64,000 nt of DNA from DASSUW01 sp963849695 (lineage in GTDB: Bacteria > Actinomycetota > Thermoleophilia > Solirubrobacterales > Solirubrobacteraceae): assembly GCA_963849695.1 (NCBI GenBank), contig CAWKIT010000040.1, positions 7,401-71,400 on the forward strand, written 5' to 3'. Position 1 is the stretch's first letter. Every line of letters starts with the position of its first letter. Below the pieces are notes generated by a model. That model was not told the origin of the DNA. It saw only the letters and a list, made by a program, of their open reading frames with translations, and did no database searches. Positions 27,764 to 35,717 of this stretch are shown here, one piece after another. Made by a program: the position numbers and the translations under genes.

Positions 27764-28696
27764 ATGGCAATCGCCGCGCCGACGCAGCCGTTCGAGCACC
27801 TTGTGCTCGACTTCCTGGCCTACCTCGAGTTCGAGCGCGGCCTGTCGCGGAACACGCTCGAGGCGTATCGCTCGGACCTGCTCCAGCTGGGGTCGCACCT
27901 GCATCGCACCGGCGTGGGCGCCCTCGAGGCGCGGCACTCCGACCTCGCCGACTTCGTGGCCGACCTCGCGGCGGGCGGAGAGGATCGGCCGCCGGTGGCG
28001 CCGGCCACGCTTCAGCGCAAGGTCGCGTGCCTGCGCTCGTTCTATCGCCACCTGCGGCGCCAGGACCTGATCGCCGACGACCCGACCGTGCAGCTGCGCG
28101 CGCCCAAGCAGAGCCGCAAGCTGCCGCAGGTGCTCTCGCGGGACGAGGTCGCGAAGCTGCTCGAGGCACCGCGGGGCACGGAGCCGACCGCGCTGCGCGA
28201 CCGGGCGCTGCTGGAGCTGATGTACGCGTGCGGGCTGCGGGCGTCGGAGGCGATCACGCTCGAGATCGGCGACGTCGACCTCGAGACCGGGATCCTGCGG
28301 GCGCGCGGCAAGGGGTCGAAGGAGCGGCTGGTGCCGATCGGGTCGGCCGCCTCGCGCGCGCTCGTCGCCTACCTCGGGCGCGGCCGGCCGCGGCTGGTCG
28401 GCGACCGGCTCGAGGCGCGGCTGTTCGTCAACCACCGCGGCGCCGGCCTGACGCGGCAGGGCCTTTACAAGATCGTCCAGCGCCACGCGCGCGCGGCCGG
28501 GCTCGAGGGCAAGATGAGCCCGCACACGCTCCGCCACACGTTCGCGACCCACCTGCTGGCCGGCGGCTGCGACCTGCGCTCGCTGCAGGAGATGCTCGGC
28601 CACGCCGACATCGCGACGACTCAGGTGTACACCCACCTGTCCGCCGAGCGGCTGAAGGACGTCTACTACGACGCCCACCCGCGCGCACGGCGATAA
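27764..28696 (+). CDS. xerD: Tyrosine recombinase XerC/XerD-type
   Basis: A 310-residue site-specific recombinase. The N-terminal SAM-like core-binding domain begins LDFLAYLEFERGLSRNTLEA. The catalytic set is Arg in ACGLRASEAI, Lys in GKGSKERLVPI, His-x-x-Arg in PHTLRHTFATHLL, His in MLGHADIATTQ and the nucleophile Tyr in VYTHLSAERLKDVY. Full length and standard spacing indicate the housekeeping chromosome-dimer resolvase, not a phage integrase. AAGGAG lies 8 bases before the ATG. Confidence 0.9.
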   Translation: MAIAAPTQPFEHLVLDFLAYLEFERGLSRNTLEAYRSDLLQLGSHLHRTGVGALEARHSDLADFVADLAAGGEDRPPVAPATLQRKVACLRSFYRHLRRQDLIADDPTVQLRAPKQSRKLPQVLSRDEVAKLLEAPRGTEPTALRDRALLELMYACGLRASEAITLEIGDVDLETGILRARGKGSKERLVPIGSAASRALVAYLGRGRPRLVGDRLEARLFVNHRGAGLTRQGLYKIVQRHARAAGLEGKMSPHTLRHTFATHLLAGGCDLRSLQEMLGHADIATTQVYTHLSAERLKDVYYDAHPRARR

Positions 28697-28697
28697 T
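28692..28697 (+). promoter_or_regulatory. Putative -10 box GATAAT for deoB (leaderless)
   Basis: GATAAT lies 8 bases before GTG 28706 and overlaps the TAA stop of the recombinase gene. Confidence 0.35.
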
Positions 28698-28705
28698 GCC
28701 GCCCG

Positions 28706-30028
28706 GTGCGCCGGGCCTTCGTCATCGTGATCGATGCCTGCGGGGCGGGGGATCTCCCCGACAGCGCCGAGTACGGCGATGCCGGCGCGAACACGCTCGC
28801 CCATGTGGCCGAGGCGGCCGGCGGGCTCGACCTGCCCGTCCTGGCCCGGCTCGGTCTCGGCAACATCATGCCGCTGGTGGGGGTGGCGCGGGTCGACGAC
28901 CCGGTGGTGCACGGGCGCCTGCACCCGCTGGGCCCGGGCAAGGACACGATCACCGGCCACTGGGAGCTGATGGGCGTCGTGACCCCGGTGGCGCTGCGCA
29001 CGTATCCCGACGGCTTCCCGGACGAGGTGCTCGACGCGCTTCGGCAGGCGACCGGACGCGGGGTGCTCTGCAACCGGCCGTACTCGGGCACGCAGGTGAT
29101 CGACGACTTCGGCGCCCGGCATGTCGAGACCGGCGACCTGATCGTCTATACGTCGGCCGACTCCGTGCTCCAGATCGCCGCCCACGAGGAAGTGGTCCCG
29201 CTGGAGGAGCTGTATGCGGCGTGCGCGGCGGCGCGCGAGATCATGACCGGCGAGCACGCCGTCGGGCGCGTCATCGCGCGGCCGTTCCACGGCGAGCCGG
29301 GCGCCTTCCAGCGGACCGAGGGGCGGCGCGACATGGCCCTCGACCCGCCGGGCCGGTCGTACCTGGACGAGCTGCAGGCCGGCGGCGTGCCGGTGCACAC
29401 CGTCGGCAAGATCGGGCAGGTCTTCAACGGGGTGGGGGTCGACGAGCAGCACAAGGGCTCCACGAACGCCTCCGCGCTCGCGTCGACGAACCGGCTGATC
29501 GACAAGCTCGATGGCGGCTTCGTGTTCGCCAACCTCGTCGAGACCGACCAGGTCTTCGGGCACCGCAACGACGTCGAGGGGTTCCACGGCGCGCTGCGCG
29601 AGATCGACGCGGCGGTCGGCGAGTGGCTCGAGCGGCTCGACCCCGAGCGCGACCTCCTGATCCTCACCGCCGACCACGGCTGCGACCCGACCCACCCCGG
29701 CACCGACCACACACGCGAGCACGCACCCCTGCTCGCGTGGTTCGCGGGCGCCCGCTCCGGTTCGCCCGCGGCCGAGGCACCCGGCCCGCACGACTCGTCG
29801 CCCGCCGAGGCGCGCCGCCACGACGGCCCGTCCGAGGACGGCCCCCACGACGCATCGGCCGTCGTGGCGCGCCTCCACGACGCGCCGTCCGAGGACGGCC
29901 CCCAGGACGCATCGGCGGCCGAGGCGCGCCGCCACGACGGCCCGTTCGCCGATGTCGGCGCGTCGGTCCTGCGGTGGCTGACCGGCCGCGACGCGCCGGG
30001 GATGCAGGGCGAGCCGTTCGTGCCCTGA
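28706..30028 (+). CDS. deoB: Phosphopentomutase with an inserted repeat tract
   Basis: A 440-residue alkaline-phosphatase-superfamily enzyme interconverting ribose 1- and 5-phosphate in nucleoside salvage. Metal ligands sit in VIVIDACGAGDLPD, VETDQVFGHRND, LTADHGCDPTHPGTDHTREH. The conserved ending FADVGASVLRWLTG is separated from LLAWFAG by about 60 residues of Ala/Glu/Asp/His repeats (bases 29760-29943), which the family does not have. GTG start follows the recombinase stop by 9 bases. Confidence 0.92.
   Translation: MRRAFVIVIDACGAGDLPDSAEYGDAGANTLAHVAEAAGGLDLPVLARLGLGNIMPLVGVARVDDPVVHGRLHPLGPGKDTITGHWELMGVVTPVALRTYPDGFPDEVLDALRQATGRGVLCNRPYSGTQVIDDFGARHVETGDLIVYTSADSVLQIAAHEEVVPLEELYAACAAAREIMTGEHAVGRVIARPFHGEPGAFQRTEGRRDMALDPPGRSYLDELQAGGVPVHTVGKIGQVFNGVGVDEQHKGSTNASALASTNRLIDKLDGGFVFANLVETDQVFGHRNDVEGFHGALREIDAAVGEWLERLDPERDLLILTADHGCDPTHPGTDHTREHAPLLAWFAGARSGSPAAEAPGPHDSSPAEARRHDGPSEDGPHDASAVVARLHDAPSEDGPQDASAAEARRHDGPFADVGASVLRWLTGRDAPGMQGEPFVP
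29801..29953 (+). repeat. 2.5 copies of a 57-bp in-frame tandem repeat inside deoB
   Basis: Units start at 29801, 29858 and 29915 and encode PAEARRHDGPSEDGPHDAS, AVVARLHDAPSEDGPQDAS and AAEARRHDGPFAD. A weaker partial unit precedes them at about 29768. Length is a multiple of three, so the frame is kept. Confidence 0.8.
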
Positions 30029-30056
30029 TCGGACTTGGGTCGCCCGCGGCGCGCCA

Positions 30057-30062
30057 TATCCT
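30057..30062 (+). promoter_or_regulatory. Putative -10 box TATCCT for mutM (leaderless)
   Basis: TATCCT is 8 bases before GTG 30071, with TTGGGT as a weak -35 sixteen bases upstream (30035-30040). Confidence 0.45.
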
Positions 30063-30070
30063 GATCGGCC

Positions 30071-30919
30071 GTGCCCGAGCTCCCCGAGGTCGAGACCATC
30101 CGCCGCCATCTGGCCCCGCATGTCGAAGGGCGGGAGCTGCGCGCGGTCGAGGTCCTCGACGAGCGCTGGACCGGGGCGCTCGCCCCTGAGGAGCTCGCGG
30201 CGGCGGTCGAGGGCCGGCGGATCGAGCGGCTCTCGCGGCGCGGCAAGTACCTGGTGTGGGAGCTCGAGGACGACGCGTTCCTGCTCATGCACCTGCGCAT
30301 GACCGGCACGCTGCTGCTCGACCCGCCGGGCGCGCCCCCGTACGTTCGGGTATGGCTGCGCGTCGGCGATCGCGCGCTCGCGTTCGCCGATCCGCGCCGC
30401 TTCGGAACCGGCGAGCTGGCGCTCGGCGTCGACGCCCTCGAGGGGTTCTTCGCCGCGCGGCTGGGCGTCGAGCCGCTCGACGGCGAGTTCACCGCCGCCC
30501 ACCTGCACGCGCTGGCCCGCACCTCACGCGCGCCGATCAAAGCGTTCCTGCTCGACCAGAAGCGGGTGGCCGGCGTCGGCAACATCTACGCCGACGAGGC
30601 GCTGTTCCGCGCGCGGATCCACCCGCTGCGGCCGGCGAACCGGCTCACGCGCGCGCAGGCCCAGGCGCTGCGCGACGCCGTAGTCGAGTCGCTGAACGCC
30701 GGGATCGAGGCCAAGGGCGCCACGATCGACGACTTCCGCGACCCCGACGGCGTCAGCGGGACCTTCCAGGACCGGTTCCTCGTCCACACCCGCGAGGGCG
30801 CGCCGTGCCCGCGCTGCGATCGCCCGATCCGCAAGCTCCGCGCCGCCGGTCGCGGCACGTACGTGTGCGAGGGCTGCCAGCCGCGCCCGCGGGCGACGAT
30901 CGGCCGCGTGCGGCGCTGA
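30071..30919 (+). CDS. mutM: Formamidopyrimidine-DNA glycosylase
   Basis: A 282-residue base-excision repair glycosylase for oxidised purines. The nucleophile is the N-terminal Pro after the initiator in PELPEVETIRRHL. LMHLRMTGTL, the RRFG loop (ADPRRFG), the VAGVGNIYADEALFRARIHP block and the zinc finger CPRCDRPIRKL...YVCEGCQP are all present. Normal length. Confidence 0.95.
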   Translation: MPELPEVETIRRHLAPHVEGRELRAVEVLDERWTGALAPEELAAAVEGRRIERLSRRGKYLVWELEDDAFLLMHLRMTGTLLLDPPGAPPYVRVWLRVGDRALAFADPRRFGTGELALGVDALEGFFAARLGVEPLDGEFTAAHLHALARTSRAPIKAFLLDQKRVAGVGNIYADEALFRARIHPLRPANRLTRAQAQALRDAVVESLNAGIEAKGATIDDFRDPDGVSGTFQDRFLVHTREGAPCPRCDRPIRKLRAAGRGTYVCEGCQPRPRATIGRVRR

Positions 30920-30920
30920 G

Positions 30921-30946
30921 CCGCGGGGATCGGTGGATTGAGGCTT
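30921..30946. repeat. Third copy of the GAATCCACCGATCCCC element
   Basis: The complement reads AGCCTCAATCCACCGATCCCCGCGGC, 25 of 26 identical to the arm at 26978-27003 (which has a G for the C). It lies between the convergent mutM and glutaredoxin genes and covers the glutaredoxin stop codon region. Only one arm is seen here. Confidence 0.65.
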
Positions 30947-31202
30947 ATGCCGCAGCTTCGGCGAGCGCGGCGAGGCCGCCGGCGCGGTCGACCGCCGCCA
31001 GCTCCTGGTAGCCGCCGATCGGCGTGTCGTCGATGACGACCTGCGGGAACGTCATCATCCCCGTCATCCGCACAAGCTCCGTACGGCCCGACGGGTCCTT
31101 GGCGAGGTTGACCTCGTTGTAGGGGACGTTGCGCTTGTCCAGCAGAGATTTGGCCACGCGGCAGAAGCCACACGGCTCAGTCGTGTAGATGGTGACCCGC
31201 AT
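30945..31202 (-). CDS. Glutaredoxin
   Basis: An 85-residue thioredoxin-fold redox protein (RVTIYTTEPCGFCRVAKSLL) with the active-site CGFC, cis-Pro in MTFPQVVIDDTPIGGY. CPYC is usual for glutaredoxin and CGFC is a variant. Actinobacteria often lack glutathione, so it may use mycothiol or another thiol. ATG 31202 is chosen from the family start. Divergent from recO. Confidence 0.88.
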   Translation of the reverse strand: MRVTIYTTEPCGFCRVAKSLLDKRNVPYNEVNLAKDPSGRTELVRMTGMMTFPQVVIDDTPIGGYQELAAVDRAGGLAALAEAAA

Positions 31203-31241
31203 CAAGACTTCACTAAATATAGCGTCGCTTCCGGAGGCCTT
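31203..31241. promoter_or_regulatory. Divergent promoter between glutaredoxin and recO
   Basis: A 39-base gap with an unusually AT-rich core CACTAAATATAGCG (31211-31224). TATATT on the minus strand and TAAATA on the plus strand are possible overlapping -10 boxes. CCGGAGGCCT before GTG 31242 holds a GGAGG ribosome site. Confidence 0.45.
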
Positions 31242-31967
31242 GTGCCCGGCAGTCTGAAGACGGAGGGCATCGTCATCCGCAGCCTGCGGTACGGCGAAGC
31301 CGACCGCATCCTGCACCTCTATACCCCGGATCGCGGAAGGATCGGCGCGATCGCGAAGGGAGTCCGTCGCGCCCGTTCGCGCTTCGGCGGGCGCCTGGAG
31401 CCGTTCTTCCGCGTGAATCTCGTGCTCTATGAGGGCCGCAGCGACCTCCTCACCGTGACCGGCGCCGAGACCGTCGCCGGCCACCCGCGACTTCGCGAGG
31501 ACGCCGGCGCCCTCGACGGCGCGGCGCGCGCCTGCGAAGCGGTCGCGCGCGTGTTCGACGACGGCGACCCGCACGCCGGCGTGTACCACCTGCTCGCCAA
31601 CCAGCTCGCGCTGCTCGACCGGGAGCCGGGGCGGGCCGGCCGCGCCAACGCGCTCGCCTTCCGCGTCAAGCTGCTGCTGGCGGCGGGCTTCGCGCCGCAG
31701 CTGGCCGCCTGCGCCTCGTGCGGCGACGCGGAGCACCTCGTCGGCTTCTCCGGCGCCGCCGGGGGAGTCGTGTGCACGGCCTGCGAGGCGAACGCGTTCG
31801 CCCTCGACCAGGAGGCCCACGACTTCCTCGTGGCCGCCCTCGGGCGGCCCCTTGCCGAGGCGCCGGACGCCCCACCGCGCGCGCTCGCGCAGGCCGAGCG
31901 GGCGATCCTCGAAACCCTCGAGTACCACGCGCACGTCCGGCTGCGGCCCGTCGGCGCCGCGCGCTGA
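31242..31967 (+). CDS. recO: DNA repair protein RecO
   Basis: A 241-residue recombination mediator that loads RecA with RecR. It has the OB domain start LKTEGIVIRSLRYGEADRIL, the helical middle and a four-Cys zinc site (LAACASCGD and VVCTACEAN). GGAGG precedes GTG 31242. Adjacent to ppdK and dgt and near dnaG, a conserved actinobacterial and Firmicute neighbourhood. Confidence 0.92.
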   Translation: MPGSLKTEGIVIRSLRYGEADRILHLYTPDRGRIGAIAKGVRRARSRFGGRLEPFFRVNLVLYEGRSDLLTVTGAETVAGHPRLREDAGALDGAARACEAVARVFDDGDPHAGVYHLLANQLALLDREPGRAGRANALAFRVKLLLAAGFAPQLAACASCGDAEHLVGFSGAAGGVVCTACEANAFALDQEAHDFLVAALGRPLAEAPDAPPRALAQAERAILETLEYHAHVRLRPVGAAR

Positions 31968-32059
31968 CGGTACGCGCCTCGGCCGTCGGCCGGCGCCGCA
32001 TGCTCATCGTTCGGGCCCTGGCCGCTCGCCGAACGGTGCAGGGGCCTCCGGGGCCGGGG

Positions 32060-32065
32060 TAGGAT
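32060..32065 (+). promoter_or_regulatory. Putative -10 box TAGGAT for ppdK (leaderless)
   Basis: TAGGAT lies 8 bases before ATG 32074, the same arrangement as at aroC. No ribosome site is seen. Confidence 0.4.
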
Positions 32066-32073
32066 CGCGGCAG

Positions 32074-34689
32074 ATGGGCGACCAGAAGTGGGTGTACGAC
32101 TTCGCCGAGGGCTCGAAGGACATGCGCGAGCTGCTCGGTGGCAAGGGCGCCAACGTCGCCGAGATGACCCGCGTCCTCGGCGCCGACAAGGTCCCCGCGG
32201 GCTTCACCATCACCACCGAGGCGTGCGTGGCCTACATGAAGGCCGGCCAGGAGGAGCCCGAGGGGATGGCCGAGGAGGTCGAGGAGGCGCTCGAGCGGCT
32301 GCAGGAGCACGCCGGCAAGCAGCTCGGCGACGACGAGGACCCGCTGCTGGTCTCGGTCCGGAGCGGGGGGCGCGAGTCGATGCCCGGGATGCTCGACACC
32401 GTGCTCAACCTCGGTCTCAACGACACGTCGGTCGAGGGGCTGGCCCGCGCCACCGACAACCAGCGCTTCGCCTGGGACTCCTACCGGCGCTTCGTGCAGA
32501 TGTTCGGCAACGTCTCGCGCGGAATCCCCGGCGAGAAGTTCGAGCAGGCGATCAAGGAGATCAAGCAGGACCGCGGCGTCAAGGAGGACACCGAGCTCGA
32601 CGTCGACGCGCTGAAGGAGCTCACGAACCGCTTCAAGGACCTCTACGACTTCCCGCAGGAGCCGCGCGACCAGCTCCGCCAGGCGATCCGCGCCGTGTTC
32701 GACTCCTGGACCGGCGAGCGGGCCGTCCAGTACCGCCGCCTCAACCGGATCCCCGACGAATGGGGCACGGCGGTCAACGTGCAGCAGATGGTGTTCGGCA
32801 ACAAGGGCGACACGTCCGGCTCCGGCGTCGCCTTCAGCCGCGACGAGGTCACGGGCGAGCCCGAGCCGTCCGGCGACTTCCTGCCCAACGCCCAGGGCGA
32901 GGACGTGGTGTCCGGCGTGCGCAATACGAAGGACATCGCCGACATGAAGGAGTGGCTGCCCGAGGCGCACGAGCAGCTGATGGAGATCCTGCGCACGCTC
33001 GAGGCCCACTACATGAACATGCAGGACACCGAGTTCACGGTCGAGGAGGGGCAGTTGTTCATGCTCCAGACCCGCAACGCCAAGCGCCCCGCCCAGGCGG
33101 CGGTGCGCTTCGCGTGCGACGCCGTCGACGAGGGCCTGCTCTCCAAGGAGGAGGCGCTGGCGACGATCGACCCGTCTTCGCTCGACGCGCTGCTGCACCC
33201 GACCTTCGATCCCAAGGCCGACTTCGACGTGCTCGCCACCGGCGTCAACGCCTCCCCCGGGGCGGCGAAGGGCGAGGTGGTGTTCACGGCGGCGGACGCG
33301 GTCAAGGCGGGGGAGGACGGCCGCGACGTCATCCTCGTGCGGCCGTCCACGGCGGCCGACGACGTCGCCGGCTTCCACGCCGCCAAGGGCATCCTCACCT
33401 CCGAGGGCGGCAAGGCCTCGCACGCGGCGCTGGTGGCGCGCGGCATGGGGCGGCCCGCGGTGGTGGGAGCTTCGGCGCTGGCGATCGACCTCGACGCCAG
33501 GGTCATCACGGTCGACGGCACGAAGGTCGCGGAGGGCGACCGGATCGCGATCGACGGCACCAAGGGCTGCGTGACGCTCGAGGACGTGCCGCTGGTGGAG
33601 GCCGAGGTCAACGAGAACTTCGAGCGCGTGCTCGAGTGGGCCGACGAGGTGCGCCGCCTCGGCGTCCGCGCCAACGCCGACACCCCCGAGGACGCGAAGA
33701 AGGCGCGCGAGCTCGGCGCCGAGGGCATCGGCCTGTGCCGGACCGAGCACATGTTCATGGCCGAGGACCGCCAGCCGAAGATGCGGGCGATGATCATGGC
33801 CGACGACGAGGAGGGCCGGCGCGCAGCCCTCGAGGAGCTGCTCCCGTTCCAGCAGCAGGACTTCGAAGGGCTGTTCGAGGCGATGAAGGGACTTCCGGTC
33901 ACGATCCGGCTGCTCGACCCGCCGCTGCACGAGTTCCTCAAGAACCTGCCCGACCTGCGGGCGCAGGTAGAGCGCGCACGGATCGAGGAAAGCGACGATC
34001 TCGCGCAGCTCGAGAAGACGCTCGCCCGCGTGGAGGAGATCCACGAGGAGAACCCGATGCTCGGCACCCGCGGCTGCCGGCTCGGGATCCTCTACCCCGA
34101 GATCTACGAGATGCAGGTCGAGGCGATCATGCGGGCCGTCGCGGCCATGGACACAGCGCCGCACCCGGAGATCATGATCCCGCTGATCGACTACGAGCAC
34201 GAGCTCGAGATCCTGCGCGAGCTGGTGGTCCGGATCGGTGACGAGCACGACCTGCATGCCCCCGATGACTACACCGTCGGGACCATGATCGAGTTGCCCC
34301 GCGCGTGTTTTGTTGCAAACAAGATCGCCATGCACGCGGATTTCTTCAGTTTCGGCACGAACGACCTCACCCAGACCGCGCTCGGCTTCTCCCGCGACGA
34401 CGTCGAGTCGAAGTTCGTGCCCGCCTACATGGAGCGCAAGATCATCGACCGCTCGCCGTTCGAGACGATCGACAAGCCCGGCGTCGGGTGGCTCGTGCGG
34501 CTCGCGGCCTGGGTCGGCCGCGAGGCCCACCCCGGCCTCAAGCTCGGCATCTGCGGCGAGCACGGCGGGGACCCGGAGTCGATCGACTTCTTCCACATGG
34601 CCGGGCTCGACTACGTCTCCTGCTCGCCGTTCCGCGTCCCGATCGCGCGCGTGGCCGCCGCTCAGGCGCAAATTGCACATTCTTCGTGA
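32074..34689 (+). CDS. ppdK: Pyruvate, phosphate dikinase
   Basis: An 871-residue enzyme interconverting pyruvate, ATP and Pi with PEP, AMP and PPi. The ATP-grasp part has LLGGKGANVAEMTRVLG and VSVRSGGRESMPGMLDTVLN. The phospho-carrier His is in SEGGKASHAALVARGMGRPA (about residue 450). The PEP domain has GLCRTEHMFM, LGTRGCRLGILYPEIYEMQ and FFSFGTNDLTQTALGFSRDD. Full length. Codons at about 34305-34355 (encoding CFVANKIAMHADFFSF) are AT-rich compared with the rest. In many bacteria a DUF299 regulatory kinase is adjacent; none is seen here. Confidence 0.96.
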   Translation: MGDQKWVYDFAEGSKDMRELLGGKGANVAEMTRVLGADKVPAGFTITTEACVAYMKAGQEEPEGMAEEVEEALERLQEHAGKQLGDDEDPLLVSVRSGGRESMPGMLDTVLNLGLNDTSVEGLARATDNQRFAWDSYRRFVQMFGNVSRGIPGEKFEQAIKEIKQDRGVKEDTELDVDALKELTNRFKDLYDFPQEPRDQLRQAIRAVFDSWTGERAVQYRRLNRIPDEWGTAVNVQQMVFGNKGDTSGSGVAFSRDEVTGEPEPSGDFLPNAQGEDVVSGVRNTKDIADMKEWLPEAHEQLMEILRTLEAHYMNMQDTEFTVEEGQLFMLQTRNAKRPAQAAVRFACDAVDEGLLSKEEALATIDPSSLDALLHPTFDPKADFDVLATGVNASPGAAKGEVVFTAADAVKAGEDGRDVILVRPSTAADDVAGFHAAKGILTSEGGKASHAALVARGMGRPAVVGASALAIDLDARVITVDGTKVAEGDRIAIDGTKGCVTLEDVPLVEAEVNENFERVLEWADEVRRLGVRANADTPEDAKKARELGAEGIGLCRTEHMFMAEDRQPKMRAMIMADDEEGRRAALEELLPFQQQDFEGLFEAMKGLPVTIRLLDPPLHEFLKNLPDLRAQVERARIEESDDLAQLEKTLARVEEIHEENPMLGTRGCRLGILYPEIYEMQVEAIMRAVAAMDTAPHPEIMIPLIDYEHELEILRELVVRIGDEHDLHAPDDYTVGTMIELPRACFVANKIAMHADFFSFGTNDLTQTALGFSRDDVESKFVPAYMERKIIDRSPFETIDKPGVGWLVRLAAWVGREAHPGLKLGICGEHGGDPESIDFFHMAGLDYVSCSPFRVPIARVAAAQAQIAHSS

Positions 34690-34730
34690 CAGCCGCCGGC
34701 GCTTGCCGTGGCGGCAGTCACAATGAGGTC

Positions 34731-35714
34731 GTGCTCGTCGCCGACGACTACCGCGCCCGCATCGAGACCTGGGAGGAGAACCAACTCTCGCCGCTCGCCG
34801 CGCGCTCGTACCCGGCCGAGCGCAAGCGAGAGGAGCCCGATTGCGGCCTGCGCACGCCGTTCCAGCGCGACCGCGACCGGATCGTGCACTCGAAGGCGTT
34901 CCGGCGGCTGAAGCACAAGACCCAGGTGTTCGTGGCCCCGGAGGGCGACCACTACCGCACCCGGCTCACCCACACGCTGGAGGCGACCCAGATCTCGCGC
35001 ACGGTCGCGCGGGCGCTGCGGCTCAACGAGGACCTGACGGAGGCGATCGGGCTCGGGCACGACGTCGGCCACCCGCCGTTCGGCCACATCGGCGAGGCCG
35101 TGCTCGACGCATGCGGGCGCGAGCGCTTCGAGCGCGGGTTCCGGCACAACGAGCACTCCCTCCGGGTGGTCGAGGAGCTCAACCTCACGGCGGCGGTGCG
35201 CGACGGCATCCTGCACCACTCGAGCGGCGCCGGCGAGCCGTCGACCCTCGAGGGCAAGATCGTCCGGCTCGTCGACCGGATCGCCTACATCAACCACGAC
35301 ATCGACGACGCGCTGCGTGCCGGGGTGCTCGAGACCGACGCCCTGCCGGCCGAGGAGATCGCGATCCTGGGGGAGACCGGCTCGGCGCGGATCGACACGT
35401 TGGTGCACGACCTGGTCGAGCACTCCGAGCGGGTGGGGGACATCGTGCAGGGCGACGAGGTCGGCGGCGCGATGTCCCGCCTGCGCGCGTTCATGTTCCA
35501 GCAGGTCTACCTCGGCCCGACGGCGCGGGCCGAGCACGCCAAGATCGAGCGCGTGCTGCGCGGGCTGTTCGACTGGTACTGCTCGCACCCGGAGGAGCTG
35601 CCGCCGGGCGAGTCGCTCGCCGAGCGGGTGATCGACTGGCTCGCGGGGATGACCGATCGCTACGCGATCCGCGCCTGGAGCGAGCGCTTCGTGCCGCACG
35701 GCCTCGCAGTCTGA
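34731..35714 (+). CDS. dgt: Deoxyguanosinetriphosphate triphosphohydrolase-like protein
   Basis: A 327-residue HD-domain dNTPase. RTPFQRDRDRIVHSKAFRRL, the first His in RLTHTLEATQISRT and the HD pair in GLGHDVGHPPFGHIGE are diagnostic. It hydrolyses dNTPs to nucleosides and triphosphate. GTG 34731 gives the family start (VADDYRARIE). Lies just before dnaG (3 bases apart), the usual dgt-dnaG pairing. Confidence 0.92.
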   Translation: MLVADDYRARIETWEENQLSPLAARSYPAERKREEPDCGLRTPFQRDRDRIVHSKAFRRLKHKTQVFVAPEGDHYRTRLTHTLEATQISRTVARALRLNEDLTEAIGLGHDVGHPPFGHIGEAVLDACGRERFERGFRHNEHSLRVVEELNLTAAVRDGILHHSSGAGEPSTLEGKIVRLVDRIAYINHDIDDALRAGVLETDALPAEEIAILGETGSARIDTLVHDLVEHSERVGDIVQGDEVGGAMSRLRAFMFQQVYLGPTARAEHAKIERVLRGLFDWYCSHPEELPPGESLAERVIDWLAGMTDRYAIRAWSERFVPHGLAV

Positions 35715-35717
35715 TGG

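Noticed and set aside
27764..28696. Tyrosine recombinase as phage or element integrase
   Set aside because: Full-length XerC/D features, no flanking attachment repeats, no phage genes, and it sits in a housekeeping operon context.
27632..30508. Long minus-strand frame opposite xerD, deoB and mutM
   Set aside because: Shadow of clear enzymes; no homologous domains and biased composition.
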